Assembly: GCA_008360975.2 (NCBI GenBank)
Contig: CM039183.1
Coordinates: 81,938,350-82,002,349, forward strand
Reading direction: 5' to 3'
Source of the DNA: Lichenostomus cassidix
Lineage: Eukaryota > Chordata > Aves > Passeriformes > Meliphagidae
DNA: 64,000 bases
Shown: piece by piece, positions 60,701-64,000 of the stretch
How the letters are laid out: the number at the start of each line of letters is the position of its first letter
Position numbering within the stretch: the first letter of the stretch is position 1
The notes under the pieces: generated by a model
What the model was told of the DNA's origin: nothing
The model's database searches: none
What the model saw: only the letters and a program-made list of their open reading frames with translations
Position numbers and translations under genes: made by a program

Positions 60701-63700
60701 AGCTTCTATGAAACCATCTTTTGAATTGTTCTGTTGGTTCAATTTAGCTTCCAAAATCCTTCCAGTCTGAGCTTTTGTCACACTGCACATTTTCAGAAGG
60801 GGTGTTCATGCTCTCAGTGGTAATTATGGTAGATATTTTGCCAAAAACACACAAAATATTGTAGAGGTGCTTACTGTTTTCCACTGATTCCATGGAAAGC
60901 TAGATCCCTACATCTTGCCCTTAGAACTGCAATTATGCTCAAGGTAATTTCGATTTCTCCCTTGATTGTCAGGTTACAGGTGTCTCAGGCAGTTCAGCTT
61001 CCCTGTAGTGAAAAGATTTAGCAGAACATCATGCTCTCTAAACAGATGCTGTAAATATAGCAATTAGATTTATTTTCATTATATGTGTAAAAGGCCAAAA
61101 TCCAAGCATATAGTGTGGTAAATGCTGGAGTATATCTTGACATCCTTTCTGAAGGCAGAAAGGGGAGATTCTCAGCTGAAATCAGCTGCACTTAAAAAGC
61201 TAAATTATACCTGTTTGATTCAATGCTACCCTCCTGTTAGTAACATTTAAAGTAAATGGACATATATTCAGGAAAAGCTCCCTGATCATTTCATCATGGC
61301 ATTGCATTTCATCACTGTGCTATGTGGCACAGAGGCTTGTAGAGGCTTGTGCTCCTATTTTCTTTGAGAGTCAGTTTTTCCTGTGTAAACTTCATCTCCC
61401 TTAAAGTAACTGGGAGGCCATGTGGCCCCAGTTATATTATGAAAGGCAAATTCTTAATGTGAAAAGAGTGAGAAGTGACAAATCTGAATTATAGATCCTT
61501 TGTGGCCAAATCACAAGAGAGAAATGAAGAAAGTTCAGTGTTTATCGCTTCCAGTCTCATTCTCTGGGGTAGTGTCAAACACAGCCAGTTGGCTCCTGAA
61601 GTGTTCACTCTGAAAAGTGTCTGTTGAAGGAAATATCGCTTATACTCTGATCCACTTTACTTGCCTGCCCACTGAGTCTGCAGATAAAAATGTCCAGACT
61701 AACAGGACTATCTATGATCTACAAAGTACAGCCCTTTTTGCTGTAGTAATGCTGTCAGCAGCGCCACACAAAAGGAAATTTACTTTTCCTGTCTAACATA
61801 AGGTTAATAAATGTAATTTGACACCCACCTACACACACACACAGAGGTATGTTTGGGTTCAACATATCAAAAATGTGATCTTTTCTCAAAACAGGGCAAA
61901 TACGTAACACTACCATATATAAGACAGAGAAGTTATTTTGCTGTCTTCAGGGCTTGTATGGCATTGGTTGGAAAACAATTTTCAGTTGTAGAGATGGAGA
62001 CTTCAGAAGAGATGCAGACATGTGAAAGGTGAGTAGAGAAGATAAAAAAAATATGGCTTTCTTTACACATATTGGAAAGTCATTCATAAGCATGTGTATA
62101 CTAGTGTGGAGCAGCCATTGAAAATGAGCTCCCTCTGAATGATTGTAAGACACTTAAGATTTCTAAGACCTTCTAGAAAAACTTTGTGAAGTACTTATCC
62201 CTAGTTTTGCCAAAAGATTTGCTGTGGTCACAATTTGTGCAGTGGAAAATCCTTTGTGTTAATTTGTTCATGGGCAAAAATGCCCCCTCCCTTGCTTCTA
62301 GGAACTCTAATTGTTCAGACAAGCTCTTTAATATTATAGAGATGAGTAGCTGCTATCAGGTACCTATTCTTTTAAAAAGTGAAACAATCCTTAAAAGACA
62401 AAGCTCTAAAAAGGAAGGTAAATTTTAACTCCATATGATATCTCCCATTAGTGTATTTTATTTAATCTTACTAAGGGATACTTTATCACTTTTTCTCATA
62501 TATTTTTTAAAGATGTCAATATTTCAGTTTAAATAGTCTAAAAAAGTTCTCATATTTTAGTTCTAATAATCTAAACCATCTAAACAATGAAGATGCCTGG
62601 GAGCAGATTTCTTTATTTGAATTTGTCACTGGAAAATTAGAGAGGAAACCCTTCAGAGTTAACAATTTATTGAGAAGCTGCAGTTGAGTGCAGTCAATAG
62701 AAAGAAAATGTGGTTCTTTACGATATTTTTTCACTATTTCATGCATATAGGAAAAAACAGCACAGGCTGCAGCAAAAGTGTCAGCTCCAATTTGTGGTGC
62801 TGTTGACATGAAGAATATACACATAGACTTTCAGCAAGTTACAAAAGCCCTTTGCAGGTTAAAAATATGCCTTTCTTGGCTACATGTCTCTTTTGCTACA
62901 TGTGCATGAAAGTAACATGCTCTTGATGTACCAGATCTTTTGTGACTCTCATTGACAGGATAATTCAGGAGTTTAAATCTCAGCTTGCTATTTTTGGAAA
63001 CATGTAGTTTGTGTTTCGTGGACAATCATGAGTTAACATTAATAATGTTTACTAAAATGTTGCAGGGATTTGTTTCCTTTGTGCTGGGTCACATTCAGCT
63101 GTGATTTATGAGTTCATGGTTGTTGAAGTAAATCACTAGACATCAAGATGTCACCTTTTGTAAGGCTGCGTGGTGAGCAAAGTCTGCTAACACCAAATAA
63201 AATCTTTAAGAGAGATAAAAAAAGAAAACCTAAGACATATTTGTGCCACTGGTAGAAATCTGAATTTTCCTTTGAGTTCAGTGTAAGTGTAAGGTCTTCA
63301 GATTTTAAAGTTTATTATTATTATCATTTAATGACAAATTGTGTCTTTAAATCCCAGGAATAGGTTTTTAGTATGGTAAAAGGTACATTAGAGTAATTTA
63401 AGAATGTATAATTCCTTTCAAATCTCTTCATGAAAAAATTTTGAAGGCAATATGGAAAATCAGTACCTCCTTTCCTGCTGCCTGTTTCTCATAATCTCAC
63501 AAATCCTCACAGACTCATAATTTTGCGTTTCTGGATGTGTCTCTGTATAATGGTGAATTGGCACATGGTCAGTCTAATTTCTCAAGATACATATTTTCAA
63601 AGTCCAAATCTGGCACAGGAAAATATATTCTAGGATTTGTTTGATTGTACTGCCCAAGCCTCTCTCAAGTGACAGTTTCAGTGCTAAAACTGAGACCACT

Positions 63701-64000
63701 GATTTGTGCTTGAGCTGAGAAACACAGAGTTCACTTGAGACAGAGAGGTCACTGCCTTCTTTTAAAGACCAGGGAAGTACAGATTCATCTTCCTCAAAAT
63801 CCATTTCTGATAAGCTTTTCTGAAGGGCAGCCCCTTCTCTGGCATGCTTTCTGGGAGCTCTGAAGGTGTGTGAGGATCAGCCACTGTAAGGGAAGGATGC
63901 AGGTCTGGAAATCCCATTAGGCCAGCCAGTAAGCTGGCTCAAAGTGAGCTGGGAGCCAGCAAACATGATGACCAAGAACAGGAGATAAACCATGTGCAGC
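57764..64000. other. AT-rich DNA, no gene recognised
   Basis: Contains a polypyrimidine tract with T22 at 57891-57912, a short (CA)n near 61831-61842, a (TTA)n patch near 63314-63325, and frames of up to 102 codons (62516-62824 minus) without homology I know. No exon, RNA gene or named transposon is recognised up to the window end. Confidence 0.6.
57891..57912 (+). repeat. T22 homopolymer in a polypyrimidine tract
   Basis: Pyrimidine-rich sequence from about 57861 leads into 22 T, then AACAG at 57913-57917. No retroposon body is visible in reverse orientation on either side. Confidence 0.9.

Noticed and set aside
1..64000. CRISPR arrays, tRNA or rRNA genes, and bacterial-type operons
   Set aside because: No regularly spaced repeats, cloverleaf with A/B boxes, rRNA core sequences or tightly packed coding frames were seen. 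The repeat content is avian.

Overview
This looks like a stretch of avian nuclear genome, most likely from a songbird, lying in a gene desert or a very long intron. The main evidence is the set of interspersed repeats. There are several copies of CR1, the dominant LINE of birds, with recognisable ORF2 protein remnants and the characteristic 3' octamer-like ends. There are also compact solo LTRs of endogenous retroviruses, mostly with clean target-site duplications (TSDs). The background is AT-rich (roughly 37% GC by eye) with scattered microsatellites. There are no operons, ribosome binding sites or long coding frames. The class-level call (bird) is firm; the songbird call is inference from the number of fairly intact LTRs.

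Layout. 1-5.5 kb: unique AT-rich DNA. 5.48-5.88 kb: solo LTR, minus strand, 6-bp TSD. 7.7-8.8 kb: a possible decayed LTR remnant followed by a CR1 3' end (minus). 10.6-11.8 kb: a longer CR1 (minus) with endonuclease, linker and start of reverse transcriptase, then an internal deletion to the 3' end. 16.01-16.52 kb: an LTR-like insertion with a 5-bp TSD, most of which is a tract of about 350 nt containing only A and C. 17.4 and 18.6 kb: an unexplained inverted repeat pair with a protein-like substitution pattern. 19.61-20.14 and 29.76-30.28 kb: two solo LTRs of one family in opposite orientations, each with a perfect 6-bp TSD. 29.4 kb: CR1 3' end. 33.63-33.94 kb: a short solo LTR. 35.6 kb: a perfect 21-bp-arm hairpin. 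37.8, 39.6 and 44.8 kb: three more CR1 fragments. 55.4 kb: an old CR1 end. 55.92-56.38 and 57.31-57.76 kb: two 458-bp solo LTRs of a second family in inverted orientation. The rest is AT-rich DNA without recognisable genes.

I found no protein-coding gene, rRNA, tRNA or CRISPR array that I can support. Almost all open frames are short and behave like chance frames. The only frames with recognisable homology are decayed CR1 ORF2 pieces. The most unusual object is the A/C-only tract, which may be a real G-quadruplex-prone repeat or an assembly artefact. I see no convincing new biological system. The remaining oddities are structural: inverted LTR pairs, hairpins, and the 17.4/18.6 kb repeat pair.
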